Source: Triglochin maritima
Lineage: Eukaryota > Streptophyta > Magnoliopsida > Alismatales > Juncaginaceae
Direction: 5' to 3'
Length of the DNA stretch: 64,000 nucleotides
Assembly: GCA_963682175.1 (NCBI GenBank)
Contig: OY821772.1
Span: 51,420,925-51,484,924 of the forward strand
The notes beneath the pieces are model-generated. The model was not told where the DNA came from, ran no database searches, and was given only the letters and a program-made list of their open reading frames with translations. Numbering within the stretch: position 1 is the first letter of the stretch; each line of letters opens with the position of its first letter. Made by a program: the position numbers and the translations under genes. Positions 61,301 to 64,000 of the stretch are shown piece after piece.

Positions 61301-61810
61301 AAATTAAGTGACTTGACGTCGTATCTCCATAGGTCTTGAGAGATACGACGTTGGGATTAAAATGATCTAACGTGTAAGATATTACACTGCCCACATGTAT
61401 AATGAGTGTTCGGAACGCGACTCTAAACTTTCAAGTCCTTTTGAGTAAAAAATTAAGTGACTTGGCGTCGTATCTCCATAGGTCTTGAGAGATACGACGT
61501 TGGGATTCAAATGGTCTAACGTGTAAGATATTACACTGCCCACATGTATAAGGAGTGTTCGGAACGCGACTCTAATCTTTCAAGTCCTTTTGAGTAAAAA
61601 TTAAGTGACTTGACGTCGTATCTCCATAGGTCTTGAGAGATACGACGTTGGGATTAAAATGGTCTAACGTGTAAGATAATACACTGCCCACATGTATAAG
61701 GAGTGTTCGGAACGCGACTCTAAACTTTCAAGTCCTTTTGAGTAGAAAATTAAGTGACTTGGCGTCGTATCTCCATAGATCTTGAGAGATACGACGTTGG
61801 GATTAAAATG
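55390..61810. repeat. 3,414-bp higher-order repeat (about 23 monomers), two tandem copies
   Basis: Landmarks at 55594, 56172, 56485, 56978, 57201 and 57374 recur exactly 3,414 bp on (59008, 59586, 59899, 60392, 60615, 60788). A partial third copy starts near 62,650 (offset 3,858 from the second) and is spliced near 63,535 to sequence matching 61,46x. Confidence 0.85.
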
Positions 61811-64000
61811 GTCTAACGTGTAAGATATTACACTGCCCACATGTATAAGGAGAGTTCGGAACGCGACTCTAAACTTTCAAGTCCTTTTGAGTAAAAAATT
61901 AAGTGACTTGACGTCGTATCTCCATAGGTCAAAAGAGATACGACGTTGGGATTAAAATGGCTTAACGTGTAAGATATAACACTGCCCACACCGATAAGAA
62001 GTTTTGGAATGATGCTCGAACGATTCAAGTCCATTGAGAAATAAATTGAAGGACATGATGCCGTATCCCCATAGGTCTTCAGAGATACGACGTTGGATTA
62101 AAATGGTCTAACGTGTTAAATAATACACTGTCCACATGTATAAGGAGTGTTCGGAACGCGACTCTAAACTTTCAAGTCCTTTTGAGTAAAAAATTAAGTG
62201 ACTTGACGTCGTATCTCCATAGGTCTTGAGAGATACGACGTTGGGATTAAAATTGTCTAACGTGTAAAATATTACACTGCCCACATGTACAAGGAGTGTT
62301 CGGAACGCGACTCTAAACTTTCAAGTCCTTTTGAGTAAAAAATTAAGTGGCTTGACGTCGTATCTCCATAGGTCTTGAGAGATACGACGTTTGGATTAAA
62401 ATGGTCTAACGTGTAAGATAATACACTGCCCACACCAATAAGTAGTTTTGGAATGATACTCGAACGATTCAAGTCCATTGAGAAATAAATTGAAGGACAT
62501 GATGTCGTATCCCCATAGGTTTTTAGAGATACGACGTTGGTATTAAAATGGTCTAACGTGTAAGATATTACACTGCCCACATGTACAAGGAGTGTTCGGA
62601 ACGCAACTATAAACTTTCAAGTCCCTTTGAGTAAAAAATTAAGTGACTTGACGTCGTATCTCCATAGGTCTTGAGAGATACGACGTTGGGATTAAAATTG
62701 TCTAACGTGTAAAATATTACACTGCCCACATGTATAAGGAGTGTTCGGAACGCGACTCTAAACTTTCAAGTCCTTTTGAGTAAAAAATTAAGTGACTTGA
62801 CGTCGTATCTCCATAGGTCTTGAGAGATACGACGTTGGGATTAAAATGATCTAACGTGTAAGATATTACTCTGCCCACATGTATAAGGTGTGTTCGGAAC
62901 GCGACTCTAAACTTTCAAGTCCTTTTGAGTAAAAAATTAAGTGACTTGACGTCGTATCTCCATAGGTCAAAAAAGATACGACGTTGGGATTAAAATGGTC
63001 TAACGTGTAAGATATAACACTGCCCACACCGATAAGAAGTTTTGGAATGATGCTCGAACGATTCAAGTCCATTGAGAAATAAATTGAAGGACATGATGCC
63101 GTATCCCCATTGGTCTTGAGAGATACGACGTTGGGATTAAAATTGTCTAACGTGTAAGATATAACAGTGCCCACACCGATAAGGAGTTTTTCGAATGATA
63201 CTCGAACGATTCAAGTCCATTGAGTCAAAAATTGATGGACATGAAGTCGTATCCCCATAGGTCTTCAGAGATACGACGTTTGGATTAAAATGGTCTAACG
63301 TTTAAAATATTACACTGCCCACATGTATAAGGAGTGTTCGGAACGTGACTCTAAACTTTCAAGTCCTTTTGAGTAAAAAATTAAGTGACTTGGCGTCGTA
63401 TCTCCATAGGTCTTGAGAGATACGACGTTGGGATTAAAATAGTCTAACGTGTAAGATATAACACTGCCCACATGTATAAGGAGTGTTCGGAATGCGACTC
63501 TAAACTTTTAAGTCCTTTTGAGTAAAAAATTAAGTGACTTGGCGTCGTATCTCCATAGGTCTTGAGAGATACGACGTTGGGATTCAAATGGTCTAACGTG
63601 TAAGATATTACACTGCCCACATGTATAAGGAGTGTTCGGAACGCGACTCTAATCTTTCAAGTCCTTTTGAGTAAAAATTAAGTGACTTGACGTCGTATCT
63701 CCATAGGTCTTGAGAGATACGACGTTGGGATTAAAATGGTCTAACGTGTAAGATATAACACTGCCCACATGTATAAGGAGTGTTCGGAACGCGACTCTAA
63801 ACTTTCAAGTCCTTTTGAGTAGAAAATTAAGTGACTTGGCGTCGTATCTCCATAGATCTTGAGAGATATGACGTTGGGATTAAAATGGTCTAACGTGTAA
63901 GATATTACACTGCCCACATGTATAAGGAGAGTTCGGAACACGACTCTAAACTTTCAAGTCCTTTTGAGTAAAAAATTAAGTGACTTGACGTCGTATCTCC

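Larger units (their letters stand above)
42915..64000. repeat. Homogenised satellite array, 147-149 bp monomer, two subtypes
   Basis: About 143 tandem monomers run to the window end. Subtype A (~147 bp) contains ACCGATAAGGAGTTTTGGAA, CTCGAACGATTCAAGTCCAT and AATTGAAGGACATGA. Subtype B (~149 bp) contains CATGTATAAGGAGTGTTCGG, CTCTAAACTTTCAAGTCCTT and AAAATTAAGTGACTTGAC. Both share GTCGTATC(T/C)CCATAGGTC followed by GAGATACGACGTTGGGATTA. A and B monomers are interspersed in ordered runs that recur as larger blocks. The monomer length equals a nucleosome core and the array is long and homogeneous, as in centromeric or pericentromeric satellites; chromosomal position is not known. Confidence 0.97.

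Noticed and set aside
43081..63941. Dozens of similar minus-strand ORFs (60-196 codons, MGSVI…/MDLNRSS…)
   Set aside because: They are frames running through satellite monomers whose length is near a multiple of three. They lack gene structure and break wherever a 148-149 bp unit occurs.
41140..64000. A CRISPR-like array (regular repeats with a dyad)
   Set aside because: The whole 147-149 bp unit repeats, with no unique spacers; it is a plant satellite.
1..64000. tRNA, rRNA or organellar inserts
   Set aside because: I looked for cloverleaf-type B-box sequence, rDNA and plastid or mitochondrial gene stretches by eye and saw none. The GGTTC-type words near 40,760 belong to the retroposon-like fragment.

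Overview
This is a stretch of a flowering-plant nuclear genome, most likely a eudicot. The evidence is the multi-exon genes with GT-AG introns, plastid-type leader sequences, plant-only gene families (PCO, FTSHI, CER1, type-2 tryptophan synthase beta), telo-box/site II promoter motifs, and Copia, hAT and solo-LTR elements. I cannot name the species from sequence alone.

Layout. 0-11 kb is a gene-rich block. It holds the 5' part of an NHP2-like snoRNP gene (minus strand, running off the left edge), a plastid FtsH-like AAA ATPase without a protease domain (FTSHI3 type, plus strand, 4 coding exons), and a plant cysteine oxidase (minus strand, 5 exons, convergent with FTSHI3). 11-19.6 kb is repeat-rich: short inverted and direct repeats, a decayed hAT transposon with a 1.2-kb solo LTR inside its transposase gene, a 2.3-kb zone dense in GGGGTAA/TTACCCC motifs in alternating orientation, and a broken exon of an N-carbamoylputrescine amidase-like gene. 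20.2-24.5 kb is an intact six-exon type-2 tryptophan synthase beta gene. 24.5-27.8 kb is mostly intergenic, with one small frameshifted gene and a decayed hAT-MITE-like fragment. 27.8-32.7 kb is a nearly complete young Ty1/Copia element (minus strand). 32.8-35.3 kb holds relics and a telomere-like repeat. 35.5-39.5 kb is a CER1-like wax gene broken by stops, frameshifts, deletions and a second solo LTR.

From about 40 kb to the right edge the window is a tandem satellite with a 147-149 bp monomer. The array is degenerate on its left flank and highly homogenised inside, with two alternating monomer subtypes and large copied blocks (offsets 1,466, 2,047, 3,414, 3,858 and 7,038 bp). Nearly every monomer carries a 10-12 bp dyad. 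A recurrent variant carries a new 28-bp palindrome that looks like a template-switch product. The many ORFs across the satellite are by-products of a monomer length close to a multiple of three.

The intact genes serve separate housekeeping roles (snoRNP/rRNA modification, plastid proteostasis, oxygen sensing through the Cys N-degron pathway, tryptophan synthesis). They do not form a pathway. The most unusual part of the window is the satellite. Among the genes, the oddest point is a GC-AG intron in FTSHI3 that carries a hAT MITE.
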